Source of the DNA: Oligoflexia bacterium
GTDB taxonomy: Bacteria > Bdellovibrionota > Bdellovibrionia > Bdellovibrionales > Bdellovibrionaceae
Direction: 5' to 3'
DNA: 64,000 nt
Assembly: GCA_016861345.1 (NCBI GenBank)
Contig: BOLD01000008.1
Location: forward strand, 1-64,000
Of this stretch, positions 27,021-35,979 are shown one piece after another. A program made the position numbers and the translations under genes. Positions within the stretch are counted from its first letter, which is position 1. The number at the start of each line of letters is the position of its first letter. Below the pieces are notes generated by a model. That model was not told the DNA's origin, did no database searches, and worked only from the letters and a program-made list of their open reading frames with translations.

Positions 27021-28578
27021 TGGCAAAGAGATCGAAGTAAAAGATGGAACAACCATCATGGAGGCCATGTACCAACATGGCATGAGAATCGCTCATTATT
27101 GCTATCATCCAAGTTTGAGTATTGCTGGAGTTTGCCGTCTTTGTATGGTGGAGATCGAGGGAAATCCTCGTGTTCAGATTGCTTGCAACACAACAGTGAC
27201 TGAAGGAATGAAAATCAACAACACTTCTCAAAAAGTGAAAGACGCTGTGAAGTGGACTTTGGATTTTCATTTGATCAATCACCCTCTTGATTGCCCTGTT
27301 TGTGACCAAGCGGGAGAGTGTGGTCTGCAAGATCAGTACATGGAATTCGGTAAGTACGATCCTGAAATGGCTGAGAAGAAACAAAAGAAGCACAAAGTTG
27401 TCGATCTTGGGCCAACAGTTGTTCTGGACTCTGAGCGATGCATTCTTTGCTCTCGTTGTGTTCGTTTCACGAAAGAAGTTTCAAAAACCAATGAGCTTGG
27501 AATTTTCAATCGTGGCGACCGATCTGAGATCGGGACTTATGATGGTCAGCCGTTGAATAACAAATATTCTTTGAACACTGTGGATATTTGTCCGGTAGGA
27601 GCGTTGACTTCTAAGGATTTCAGATTCCGTCAGCGAGTATGGTATCTCAAAGAGGGGGAAACTCTTTGTAATGGTTGCAGCACCGGCTGTTCAATTAAGA
27701 CTTATTTTAACAAGGAAGGATTCTTCCGAGTTAAGCCAGTCCAAAACGACAAAGTGAACGGTTACTGGATGTGTGATGAGGGCCGTGATCTATATAAGTT
27801 TGTAAATCGCGAAGCTCGCATGTTGAAGGGCCAAAAGAGATCAGCTAGCGGTTGGGAGATGATGGTTCCAGGCGCTGTTGCAAAAGACGCTGCTCAAGTC
27901 GTGAAGACAGCGGGACAGGGCTTAGCCCTCGTCTTAACGGGCCAGTACACATCTGAAGAGTATGATGCGATTATCAATTCATTTAAGAACGAGTTGAAAA
28001 CAACAAAAATTTTCCACTGGAATAACAATAAAGAGACTGCCGACCAGTTTGATGGTTTGCTTATCCGTGGCGATAAGAACCCCAACACAAAAGGTCTTAT
28101 TCAAGCGATGCAAAAGCATGGTGTTCAGACAGAGTGGAATCAATTGATCGAGGGTCTTAAGAACGGTTCAATCACAACTGTTGTGGTCGCCGGCCCTGAG
28201 AATTTGATGGGCTATGCGGACTATATGGAAAAAGTGAAACTTCTTTCAACCGCAAAAAATTTGATTTGGATGCAATCAACAAAACATCAGATTTTAGATT
28301 CGTTGATGGGGCAGGTTTGGCTTGTTCCAATGAAATCATATGTTGAGAAAGAAGGAACTTTTGTGAACTATGCTGGTCTGGAGCAGAAGTTTAAAAAGGT
28401 CACAACGGTTGTCTCTGAAGCCTTAACTTTGACAGAGGCCGCTTCAGTTTTGTCTGGGCAGCAGATTATGGTGAAGCCAGATACGAATGTTTTGATTGAA
28501 GCAAATCGATCACAAGACAAGGTCATGATGGAACACAAGAAGAAAAATGAGTTTATCTTCCGCAGGGGGCCTCTATGA
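27001..28578 (+). CDS. nuoG: NADH-quinone oxidoreductase subunit G, short form
   Basis: A 525-residue iron-sulfur subunit, much shorter than E. coli NuoG (about 908). The N-terminal electron-transfer part is complete: N1b (HYCYHPSLSIAGVCRLC and a later Cys), the next cluster (HPLDCPVCDQAGECGLQD) and a ferredoxin-like cluster (CILCSRCVRF with DICPVGALT). An N7-type motif, CNGCSTGC with a later MCDEGRD, is also present. The molybdopterin-like domain is largely missing; the remaining C-terminal 230 residues are weakly conserved. In the window it is followed directly by nuoI with no nuoH. Confidence 0.93.
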   Translation: MPKCTINGKEIEVKDGTTIMEAMYQHGMRIAHYCYHPSLSIAGVCRLCMVEIEGNPRVQIACNTTVTEGMKINNTSQKVKDAVKWTLDFHLINHPLDCPVCDQAGECGLQDQYMEFGKYDPEMAEKKQKKHKVVDLGPTVVLDSERCILCSRCVRFTKEVSKTNELGIFNRGDRSEIGTYDGQPLNNKYSLNTVDICPVGALTSKDFRFRQRVWYLKEGETLCNGCSTGCSIKTYFNKEGFFRVKPVQNDKVNGYWMCDEGRDLYKFVNREARMLKGQKRSASGWEMMVPGAVAKDAAQVVKTAGQGLALVLTGQYTSEEYDAIINSFKNELKTTKIFHWNNNKETADQFDGLLIRGDKNPNTKGLIQAMQKHGVQTEWNQLIEGLKNGSITTVVVAGPENLMGYADYMEKVKLLSTAKNLIWMQSTKHQILDSLMGQVWLVPMKSYVEKEGTFVNYAGLEQKFKKVTTVVSEALTLTEAASVLSGQQIMVKPDTNVLIEANRSQDKVMMEHKKKNEFIFRRGPL

Positions 28579-29099
28579 GCATTGTGCAAAGAAACTCTGA
28601 AGTAAATAAATGGTATCTGCCGGGTATTATTGGAGGTCTTTTCATCACTGGAAAGCACCTTCTGACAAATCTTCTGAATAGAAAGAAGATGCCAACATTG
28701 AATTATCCAGAGGAAAAACATGAGTACTCTCCAAGATTCAAGGGCAACCATGTTCTTACTGTGAAAAAAGATGGGTCTCTTCGTTGCACAGCTTGTATGC
28801 TTTGCGCGACAAACTGCCCCGCTCAGTGTATTACAATCGTCGCGGCTGAACATGATGATCCAAATGTTGAAAAATATCCGATTAACTATGAGATTGATAT
28901 GCTTCGATGCATCTTCTGCGGATTCTGTGAAGAAGCTTGCCCAGTTGATGCCATTCGAATGGGTCCGGAGTGGCAGACTCCTGGACTTTCAGGATCGACA
29001 TTCAGCTACGATATTCAGCGTTTAGCGTATCGCCCTCAATTAAAGGGCGGAATTCAGACTTACGTCGATGATGAAGAACGACATAAGGCTGGAATCTAA
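28575..29099 (+). CDS. nuoI: NADH-quinone oxidoreductase subunit I
   Basis: A 174-residue ferredoxin-like subunit carrying clusters N6a and N6b, which pass electrons to NuoB. Two CxxCxxCxxxCP motifs are seen: CTACMLCATNCPAQC and CIFCGFCEEACPVDA. A short hydrophobic N-terminal segment (IIGGLFITG) fits membrane contact. It overlaps nuoG by four bases (ATGA). The operon ends here: the next gene is a cell-wall hydrolase and none of nuoA, H or J-N is in the window. Confidence 0.95.
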   Translation: MSIVQRNSEVNKWYLPGIIGGLFITGKHLLTNLLNRKKMPTLNYPEEKHEYSPRFKGNHVLTVKKDGSLRCTACMLCATNCPAQCITIVAAEHDDPNVEKYPINYEIDMLRCIFCGFCEEACPVDAIRMGPEWQTPGLSGSTFSYDIQRLAYRPQLKGGIQTYVDDEERHKAGI

Positions 29100-29157
29100 G
29101 TCCTAAAATTGGATAAAATTCTTAAGAAAAATGCCAAGTTAACCGAGAAGAGAGTGA

Positions 29158-30450
29158 ATGAAGTTCGCTCTCTTTTTTTTCGTTTTGATCAGTTTCACAC
29201 AAGCTCTTTGGGCGACCAATGGTCGAGAGTTATTTCTTGATATTGAGGATGGGGACCCACCGATTTCTGTATTCAATAACCCTGGGTACAACTGGGCGAC
29301 TTGCAAGACGCAGTCAGGCTGTGAATCCGTGGGATGGCTTAAGCCTGATGATACTAAAATCTATGAAGTTCTAGATTCCAAGGGAAATCCAATTATTGAA
29401 ACTCGCCAGGTGATGAATCCGGTGACTCGCGAGATGGAAGAAGTCTCCTTCATCAGGGTTCGATTCAGTTACACTCGAAAAGGTAAAGACGGATGGATCA
29501 ACTCTAAGGTCAACGAGGATGGATGGATTGATGCTGATACGGTTAACTTTCAGAAAATGAAATCCGTCTATGCGGTCCCTCCTAAAAAAGAAGAACCCTG
29601 TAATGCCACTGACGGAAAGGCCTTTCGGGAACTCAGTCGTACGAGTAGGGCCATTCACCAGGCCGCAGCTGCAGACCTGGCAAAAGCTACTTCTGTGCTA
29701 AAGCCCCTTGTGGGAAAGTGCCCATTGAATCCGCCACCAACAAAGTCTCAGCTGAAATTTGATGGGGGTTTATTTTATGATAATCAGGTCTGGCCCCAGG
29801 TGGCGAAACATAAGTCTGAGTTCCCCAAAACAATTCAGACAGAAAGTGGAGCCAAGAAAATCAGCTTCGATGATTACGCAAAAATCGATGCTCTAGCGCG
29901 AACTCTCTATGGAGAAATGGCTGGTTGCATGACAAGCACACCTGTCTATGGAATGGCCGCAGCAAAAGTTGCACTCAATCGAGCCGAGTTGATTGATAAG
30001 GGTCATGCGATGAAGGCTGTTTTTGAAAAGCCAGGAACTCATGACGAGAAACTAAATAAGTCAGCCCTTGTTTCTGCTCTGACAGCCCCTGAACAGTTTT
30101 CAGTTTGGAATAAGGGCGCGGCAAAAAATCCAAAAGATTTAAGTATTCTTCGAACCATGTGTCCAACCAGTGGCGAGAAGTCGACGCACAATTGGAAAAA
30201 CGAAATGCCCAGTGCTGTGGATAACAATGTCTGGGATAAAGTTTTAAAGATTGCGACCGAGGCGGTGGTCTTTCCCGAATCCTTCAAAGAGAGAACAAAA
30301 AGTGTAAGGCAATATTATTACACTTCAAATGTGGATTGGTCTCGCAAAGGGTACCAAAAAGTTTCTCCTGAAATTGAAGGCCGCTCAGTAAACAATCGAC
30401 GCTGCATGTGGGTTTGGAAGTCTCCGAAGAAAGAGAACTTGCCAGATTAA
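29158..30450 (+). CDS. Secreted cell-wall hydrolase-like protein (SleB/Hydrolase_2 type)
   Basis: A 430-residue exported protein with a signal peptide (cleavage after about residue 20, ALWATN). Residues about 40-140 are an SH3-like beta-rich region with repeated GWIxxxxV patterns. The C-terminal part from about 240 has ALARTLYGEMAGC followed by GMAAAKVALNRAE, which matches the glutamate-containing core of the SleB/CwlJ Hydrolase_2 family; Glu in GEMAG would be catalytic. These enzymes cleave peptidoglycan. The nearby lytic-transglycosylase-like gene supports a wall-degrading theme. Similarity was judged by motif only, so the family call is moderate. Confidence 0.65.
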   Translation: MKFALFFFVLISFTQALWATNGRELFLDIEDGDPPISVFNNPGYNWATCKTQSGCESVGWLKPDDTKIYEVLDSKGNPIIETRQVMNPVTREMEEVSFIRVRFSYTRKGKDGWINSKVNEDGWIDADTVNFQKMKSVYAVPPKKEEPCNATDGKAFRELSRTSRAIHQAAAADLAKATSVLKPLVGKCPLNPPPTKSQLKFDGGLFYDNQVWPQVAKHKSEFPKTIQTESGAKKISFDDYAKIDALARTLYGEMAGCMTSTPVYGMAAAKVALNRAELIDKGHAMKAVFEKPGTHDEKLNKSALVSALTAPEQFSVWNKGAAKNPKDLSILRTMCPTSGEKSTHNWKNEMPSAVDNNVWDKVLKIATEAVVFPESFKERTKSVRQYYYTSNVDWSRKGYQKVSPEIEGRSVNNRRCMWVWKSPKKENLPD

Positions 30451-30875
30451 TTTTGACAGAGCAGCTTGCTCAAATCCAGAGCTTCTTTTGCACTTTTGGA
30501 CGGAGTGTAGGTTTCCTCTCCAGATCCGATGTCCATATCGTCCAATTTAATTTTGGATTCTAGTTCTTGGCAGGGTGTCTGGCTTAAGTCGGAAAGAATG
30601 GATTTAATTTCAAAGACTCGAATTGCAGTTTTATCATCTGCCTTTAGATCAGCTGTTTTTCGAGCTTCACAAAGATAGAAATCAAGTTCTCTTTCAATCA
30701 GAGAAAGTCGTTTCTTATATTTAGATTCTTTGCCCAGTTGAATTTTAAGTTGATCAATGCGCTTATCGATTTCAGATGCCGTTATTCGAGGAGAGGAAAC
30801 GACACACTTTGCCTGGGCCAATAATGTAAAATGAAAGAAGAGAAAACCCCAAAAAAGTTTTTTTACAATGTGCAT
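30447..30875 (-). CDS. Small secreted hypothetical protein
   Basis: A 142-residue protein that I do not recognise. It has a signal peptide (cleavage near residue 22, LAQAKC) and a largely helical charged middle with four cysteines in the mature part. Its start overlaps the end of the upstream transglycosylase-like gene by 13 bases, which implies co-expression. Its stop overlaps the convergent hydrolase gene by four bases. A periplasmic partner or inhibitor of the wall enzymes is possible but not shown. Confidence 0.6.
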   Translation of the reverse strand: MHIVKKLFWGFLFFHFTLLAQAKCVVSSPRITASEIDKRIDQLKIQLGKESKYKKRLSLIERELDFYLCEARKTADLKADDKTAIRVFEIKSILSDLSQTPCQELESKIKLDDMDIGSGEETYTPSKSAKEALDLSKLLCQN

Positions 30876-32107
30876 ATCTTTCCGCCACTTGAGTTAGAGC
30901 CAAGACTTTTCTCTATCAAGTTACGTTTGTTAATGGCATCTGTATAGAAGTTTCTAATTTCACGCACGCGATCATTCTTGTGAGCCAGACCTCGTTCACT
31001 ATTGGAAACAACATTGTGAGCCACCACATATCCCGAAAGAGATTGCATGAACTGATCGATTTGTCCCTCCGCTAACAATTGCTGCCCACGCGTGCTATTG
31101 GCAAAGTGAGAAAAGGGACGTTTGATTCCATTTGCGCCGGTGTTGTGGCCCCAAAGAGTTAAAGCGCTCATCAGTTCTTCTTGTTTTTCCGGAGGTAGTT
31201 TTTGGATCAGGGACTTAAGAAAAGGGTCAGAGTTAATTTCTTTTTGAATGCCGTTTCGAACAGATTTTTGATGAGCAACTTTGTAGAGATACCCAAGAAT
31301 GGGGTGTCCCTTGTCCAAAGACACACGGTCACAGGAATTTCGAAACGAGTGTTGCATCGGTTGAAGATTCATCTGAGCAATTGCCTGACAACTTTTATTG
31401 GGGCTACTCTTAATGACATCAAGCATTTGGGGGAAACCCTCATTTTTTTTCATTTTATTTAATTCTTCAATGGCAACACCCGTCAGTTGAGCGACACCCC
31501 CGGCGCCAGTGTGGCTGACTGAGTTCATAAAAAATCCAGATTCCATATTGACGAGTGCGAATGAGGCCCTTGCGTGAGAGCGTTTTGCAGAGTCACTGTG
31601 AGAATCAGTCACATAGCTTGAGGTGCAATCGGTGACCATTTCAAAAGCATTTTGAGTCACTTTAACAATGGATTCAGAAATGCAAGGGCTGGCAGCAAAT
31701 CGAATGCGCTTTTTATTTGTCTTCCGATCAATATAAGAGGGATAACTTTTTTGATCCTTCGTGCAATTGACCTGCTTCACTCCGCGGCCAATTTGCTTCA
31801 TGGATTCCCGTATGCAGGTCGTAATAGTGGGGTTGGCGGGAGCGAGATTCACCAATTTGCTGATGATGGGATTTGTCCCCATATTTTCAATGGATTTATC
31901 AAGATAATTATTTTTCTCATTGCAAGAGTCATATTGAATTTTTGGACGAGAGCATTCGATGCACTCAGGCTCTGGATTTATCATGGACTGAGCTGAATTC
32001 AGTCGGTGAATATTTTGGAGAGTGTTATGGGCCATGAGATCAGCACTTGAATTGGCGCGAGCGAGCATACTGATAAACAACAACGACAAAAGAATAATGG
32101 ATTTCAT
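30863..32107 (-). CDS. Secreted lytic transglycosylase-like protein
   Basis: A 414-residue exported protein with a signal peptide ending near residue 18 (ARANSS). A run at about residues 187-215, LVNMESGFFMNSVSHTGAGG followed by VAQLTG, resembles the SLT lysozyme-like core in which the Glu of ES is catalytic and GAxGxxQ follows. A helical C-terminal domain contains ALTLWGHNTGANG. The mature N-terminus has several cysteines (CIECSRP, TTCIRES). Lytic transglycosylases cleave peptidoglycan glycan strands. It lies back to back with another wall-hydrolase-like gene. Confidence 0.65.
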   Translation of the reverse strand: MKSIILLSLLFISMLARANSSADLMAHNTLQNIHRLNSAQSMINPEPECIECSRPKIQYDSCNEKNNYLDKSIENMGTNPIISKLVNLAPANPTITTCIRESMKQIGRGVKQVNCTKDQKSYPSYIDRKTNKKRIRFAASPCISESIVKVTQNAFEMVTDCTSSYVTDSHSDSAKRSHARASFALVNMESGFFMNSVSHTGAGGVAQLTGVAIEELNKMKKNEGFPQMLDVIKSSPNKSCQAIAQMNLQPMQHSFRNSCDRVSLDKGHPILGYLYKVAHQKSVRNGIQKEINSDPFLKSLIQKLPPEKQEELMSALTLWGHNTGANGIKRPFSHFANSTRGQQLLAEGQIDQFMQSLSGYVVAHNVVSNSERGLAHKNDRVREIRNFYTDAINKRNLIEKSLGSNSSGGKICTL

Positions 32108-32284
32108 GGGCTCTCCCTGTTGAGATCCAATGTAGCAAATGCGCTGCCAAGTTAAGATCTAAATAGTCAAATAAAAACGTATACATATGAAGTATCAGAG
32201 CGAGATAAAATACCAGTGTCGATGGATTCTTCGACAAGTGTTAGTTCTGATGACATATCTCAAAATGAGAGGTAGCGTATTTTC

Positions 32285-33259
32285 ATGAAGATCAGTCTAT
32301 TGCCAAACGGAATGTGGGAAGGCTTGCAAGATCAGTTGCGCTCGCATCTTTCAATTGATGAAAGATGTGGCGTATATCCCTATCAAAGTCATTACCAAGG
32401 CTTGTCTGAGGTCAGTCTCAGTATCGCTCAAGTGATGAGCCACAAAAGAAACTTGGGTTTCGTATCAGGTTCAAGCCCGCTTTTGCCGCCAATTCTTTCT
32501 CATTTTTCGAAAGATTCCTATGGGATTCAGTCTTCAGCATGGTCAGAGTTAAACACCGAAGAGAAAATGAAAACTTGGGTTGAGGCCTTGCCCAAAGACA
32601 CAGCGATGGTTTTTTTAGCTGAGGATCACCCCATCACTGGCGAAATTTATCCATGGCAAGCTTTAGATAAGACTTTAAACGAGAAGAAAATTTTTTCCGT
32701 TCGACTGTCGCATTCGCTGTGGTGTCGGTCTCAACCAGAATTAGGACCTTTCTCTGTTTGTATATGTGATGTGCAATCTGATTTCAGTTTGGCTCTGACA
32801 GGATCAAGAGTTCGGGTCTCTGGCCTGATGGCTCCACACCAAGATTGGCAGAAAAAAGAATACCTCAAAATTTTCACGGACAGACAAAAGCAGTTTCAAG
32901 AAAAAAAGGATTTAGTCCTTCAAGCTGAAAAAAATCTGATCAAAGAGTTTAAACCTTTTCTGCAAACGTCAGATCGAATCTATGATCGAGCTCTTTTTTA
33001 CTCAGAAAAAATTCACGGTCAATACTTCGCTGAGCTTTTAAAGTCCGAGTTGAATCTTTCAGACTCAAATATCGGAACGACAAATCTTTGTGCCTGGGGT
33101 GGTGTGAACGTTTATGAAAAGTGGTGGAATCCTTGTCCCAATTCAGAAATCCTTCGTGGGCTCGTTTATGTTGACGTAGAGACTCTCAGTCGACCTGAAT
33201 ATGAAAAATCTTTTCTTAAAGTAGCAGATCAATGTCTCAAGTCCTTCAGACAAAACTAA
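32285..33259 (+). CDS. Uncharacterised protein, possibly a degenerate aminotransferase fold
   Basis: A 324-residue cytoplasmic protein without a clear family. The order of segments resembles fold-type I PLP enzymes: a G-S-rich loop (FVSGSSPLLPPIL), AEDHPITGEIYPWQAL in the position of the NPTG region, and LALTGSRVRVSGLMAP, where aminotransferases have S-K-x-x-x-x-G-x-R-x-G. A lysine at the expected position is not seen, so it may be a non-catalytic relative. This is a weak inference. It overlaps recO by 28 bases, so the two are translated together, and a role near recombination or nucleotide repair would be a guess. Confidence 0.5.
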   Translation: MKISLLPNGMWEGLQDQLRSHLSIDERCGVYPYQSHYQGLSEVSLSIAQVMSHKRNLGFVSGSSPLLPPILSHFSKDSYGIQSSAWSELNTEEKMKTWVEALPKDTAMVFLAEDHPITGEIYPWQALDKTLNEKKIFSVRLSHSLWCRSQPELGPFSVCICDVQSDFSLALTGSRVRVSGLMAPHQDWQKKEYLKIFTDRQKQFQEKKDLVLQAEKNLIKEFKPFLQTSDRIYDRALFYSEKIHGQYFAELLKSELNLSDSNIGTTNLCAWGGVNVYEKWWNPCPNSEILRGLVYVDVETLSRPEYEKSFLKVADQCLKSFRQN

Positions 33260-33828
33260 TTATCCTAAAGAAAACGAAATATTCCGAGGCCGACTTGGTT
33301 CTTCAGGCCTTGCTTCCGACAGGGGCTCGAATCTCAATTCTTGCTCGTGGAGCGCTGAAAAGTAAAAAACGCTTTGGCGGAGGAATTCTCGAGCCCACTC
33401 ATCATCTTCAGGCCCAAATCAAAAAGCCCAAGCAAGAAAGTGGAATGTACACTCTTGAAGAAGCTCAATTGATCCATGGATTTGATTCGATTCGCACCAG
33501 TTACGAAAAAATTGAATTTGCCTTAAGCCTTCTTGAAATCATCAGTCGCATCAGTCAAGAGGGGGACATCCACTCTGAATCTCTTTATAACCTTCTGGGG
33601 CACACGTTAACCGTTCTGGGGCAAACGACAGACTTGAAAAACCTAAAGCTGCATTTCGGATTAAAGCTTCTCTACAACCAGGGTGTGCTTGATCAGGAAC
33701 CCTGGATGGGGCCTTATCTGAGCCTAGCACTGGCTCATCATTCAGAGCTTAAAACAAAGCCCCAAGACTTTCATTATGTTTGGCTTGAGGCTCAGATTCA
33801 GCGGTATTTGGAAACCGCTGAGCACTAA
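33232..33828 (+). CDS. recO: DNA repair protein RecO
   Basis: A 198-residue RecO-like protein, which loads RecA on SSB-coated DNA in the RecFOR pathway. The N-terminal OB fold is recognised from KLIILKKTKYSEADLVLQALLPTG and ILARGALKSKKRFGG. The C-terminal helical part is shorter than E. coli RecO (242), and the zinc-finger cysteines seen in some relatives are absent. ATG at 33232 lies within the upstream gene. It ends 8 bases before the convergent TPR-barrel gene. Confidence 0.85.
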   Translation: MSQVLQTKLIILKKTKYSEADLVLQALLPTGARISILARGALKSKKRFGGGILEPTHHLQAQIKKPKQESGMYTLEEAQLIHGFDSIRTSYEKIEFALSLLEIISRISQEGDIHSESLYNLLGHTLTVLGQTTDLKNLKLHFGLKLLYNQGVLDQEPWMGPYLSLALAHHSELKTKPQDFHYVWLEAQIQRYLETAEH

Positions 33829-33836
33829 AAATTAAA

Positions 33837-35897
33837 TTAAAAATTTGTCGACCAGCTAAAGACGCCCATCAAAATATATTTGTCATATTTTGATGAGTCC
33901 ACATTTGAGCCATTGTTTGTATAAGTCAAATTGAGTAAGCCATTTAAGGTCTCAGTAAAGGGCTTCGCTAATCCTGTGCTGAGAGTGATAATTGTGTCAG
34001 CCCGTGAGCTGGAATGATTGGGATAGGTTGCGTATCCCAAGCCCAGTTTGCCATTCCAAGAGGTCTCCCACTTCCAAGGTGCGGTGTAAGTCCCCGCTAA
34101 ATCCAATCTCTGATAGCGCTGATTTGAGCCCTTGGCTTGGTTCAGGGCTAATCCTGCATCATAAGTGACAGACTCAGTTTTCTTTTTATTCTTAAAGAAA
34201 ATGTTCGAGGTATTCAAAGTTACCTTTGTTGCCGTCAGATCTTCTTCTGCAGAAGAGGTCAATAAAGAGGTATCGCTTCGAAGTTCAAGTGAATATGTTG
34301 AGAACCAGTCATCACTCATAACCAGGGTGGCCTCATTTTTTAATACAGCTGAGTTCATGATATTTTCACGGGCTCCAGATCCATCTGCATTCATCGACAT
34401 CGTCTCATACCCAGGGCTAAACGTGAGCTGGGCAGGCTTTCCAAAATAGGTTCCTTTCAGGCGATAGGGTAAATACAGGGTCACCATCAAGGGGTCAGTG
34501 TTTTGAAAATTTGCAGCGGCTTGAAACTTATTATCCATCGAGTACATATCGCTGTAGTTCAGGGCTGCTGACCATTCGTATTTTTCCTCAAAGAGAATTC
34601 GATACTCTAGGCCTGCGCTATAGCTTGCGCGCCACCCCGCCAGATCAGTTGTGGATCCAGATGTTTGGAGAAGAATATTTGAATCATACTGCATTCCACC
34701 TGATAAGTTCAAAGTCCATCGCTTGGCTTTACGCTCAAGGAACATTTTAATATTAGCAATTTGCTCAATATAGGCCTCGGCCTGCTCATCTATTTTAGGA
34801 TCAGATGATTTATCTAGAACATATTCAAACTGTGATTTTGCTTCGTCATATCTTTCTTTCTCAAAATCGATCAGTCCCATGTAATACGCGGCTATAGCAT
34901 TTAAACTAGCATCTTTAGATTCTTTCACCTTTGAAAATTCTTTGTAGGCAGAATTATAATCTTTCATTTTGTAGTAATTTAGACCCTTATATTGATCAAG
35001 CTCACTTCTATTTATTTTGGGATCTTTTACTAAATCAAGGTAAGTAATCGACTTGTTGTTTTTGTCATTTCGAAAGAGCGCAACGCCGTAGTGAAAATAG
35101 AAATTATCATTTTCAGGATCTAGATCGGTGGCTTTAGCAAAATTCTCTTCGGCCAATTTAAATTGCTCTTTTTTAAAATCTTCAATTCCCTTGTAAACAT
35201 ATTCTGTTGCCAATTTCTTACGTCGTAATTTTTCAGCTGCAGACATCTCAGCTTGTTTTCTAATAAGTTCTTCTTTTTTTCGAAGAGCCTCGGCCTCTAA
35301 TCGCTCACGTTCTGACTTTGCTTTTGCAGCCATCTCGGCCAAACGCTTAATCTCAGCTTCTTTCTCTGCCAATCGCTGTGCTTCGAGAGCTTGCTTCTGT
35401 AAAATAGGCTGCATAAAAGTTTTGTAAGCATTGAGAGCCTGATCTTTTGAGTCATAGACAGTGATCAGTTGTTTGCCGCCCTCAACCCGCAAGAAATAGG
35501 GCTTTCGAAGTAATGTTCCATCTTTGATCAACATTTCCATTTTCTTGAGCTGGTCTGTGGATTGGAGCATTTTCAGTGGAGCTACGTAAAGCTCTGGAGT
35601 AATCTCTGTCGCCACATTTGCTTCTGCAAAGCTCAATTGATAGAAACCCTCAAAAATACCAGTGTTCGTTCCAGTTTCTTTCAATTCGACTTTTGCTGTT
35701 TGTCCCGAATTCGCATCGCGAATGAGAATTGCAGCTAACTCTGTTTCATCTTTATTTTTATTCCAAGAAGGGGATTCGTAATCGATGCGAATGGGTTTTG
35801 TTGCATCGATTTTCATTTTTCGCGCATCTTGTTGTGCGAGAAGTGAAAGAGGTAGGAGAAGAAGCGAAATGAAAAAGATAAGGCGTTTTTGGAACAC
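33837..35897 (-). CDS. TPR protein with C-terminal outer-membrane beta-barrel
   Basis: A 686-residue exported protein. After a signal peptide (to about 21), residues 30-160 form a beta-rich domain, 165-232 a coiled coil rich in Ala, Glu, Lys and Arg, 232-395 about four TPR-like repeats, and from about 392 to the C-terminal Phe a set of alternating amphipathic strands typical of an outer-membrane barrel. The layout resembles TPR-barrel secretion or anchoring proteins. It is the last gene of the leftward motor-like cluster, 82 bases after the FecR-domain gene; its membership in the same transcript is probable but not certain. Confidence 0.7.
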   Translation of the reverse strand: MFQKRLIFFISLLLLPLSLLAQQDARKMKIDATKPIRIDYESPSWNKNKDETELAAILIRDANSGQTAKVELKETGTNTGIFEGFYQLSFAEANVATEITPELYVAPLKMLQSTDQLKKMEMLIKDGTLLRKPYFLRVEGGKQLITVYDSKDQALNAYKTFMQPILQKQALEAQRLAEKEAEIKRLAEMAAKAKSERERLEAEALRKKEELIRKQAEMSAAEKLRRKKLATEYVYKGIEDFKKEQFKLAEENFAKATDLDPENDNFYFHYGVALFRNDKNNKSITYLDLVKDPKINRSELDQYKGLNYYKMKDYNSAYKEFSKVKESKDASLNAIAAYYMGLIDFEKERYDEAKSQFEYVLDKSSDPKIDEQAEAYIEQIANIKMFLERKAKRWTLNLSGGMQYDSNILLQTSGSTTDLAGWRASYSAGLEYRILFEEKYEWSAALNYSDMYSMDNKFQAAANFQNTDPLMVTLYLPYRLKGTYFGKPAQLTFSPGYETMSMNADGSGARENIMNSAVLKNEATLVMSDDWFSTYSLELRSDTSLLTSSAEEDLTATKVTLNTSNIFFKNKKKTESVTYDAGLALNQAKGSNQRYQRLDLAGTYTAPWKWETSWNGKLGLGYATYPNHSSSRADTIITLSTGLAKPFTETLNGLLNLTYTNNGSNVDSSKYDKYILMGVFSWSTNF

Positions 35898-35979
35898 AGA
35901 TGCACTCCCTGAAGTCGTTGAATTACCTCAACTATTATAGGGAATGCATCTCTAGCTGGCCAGCCGTTTCGTCAAAAGC

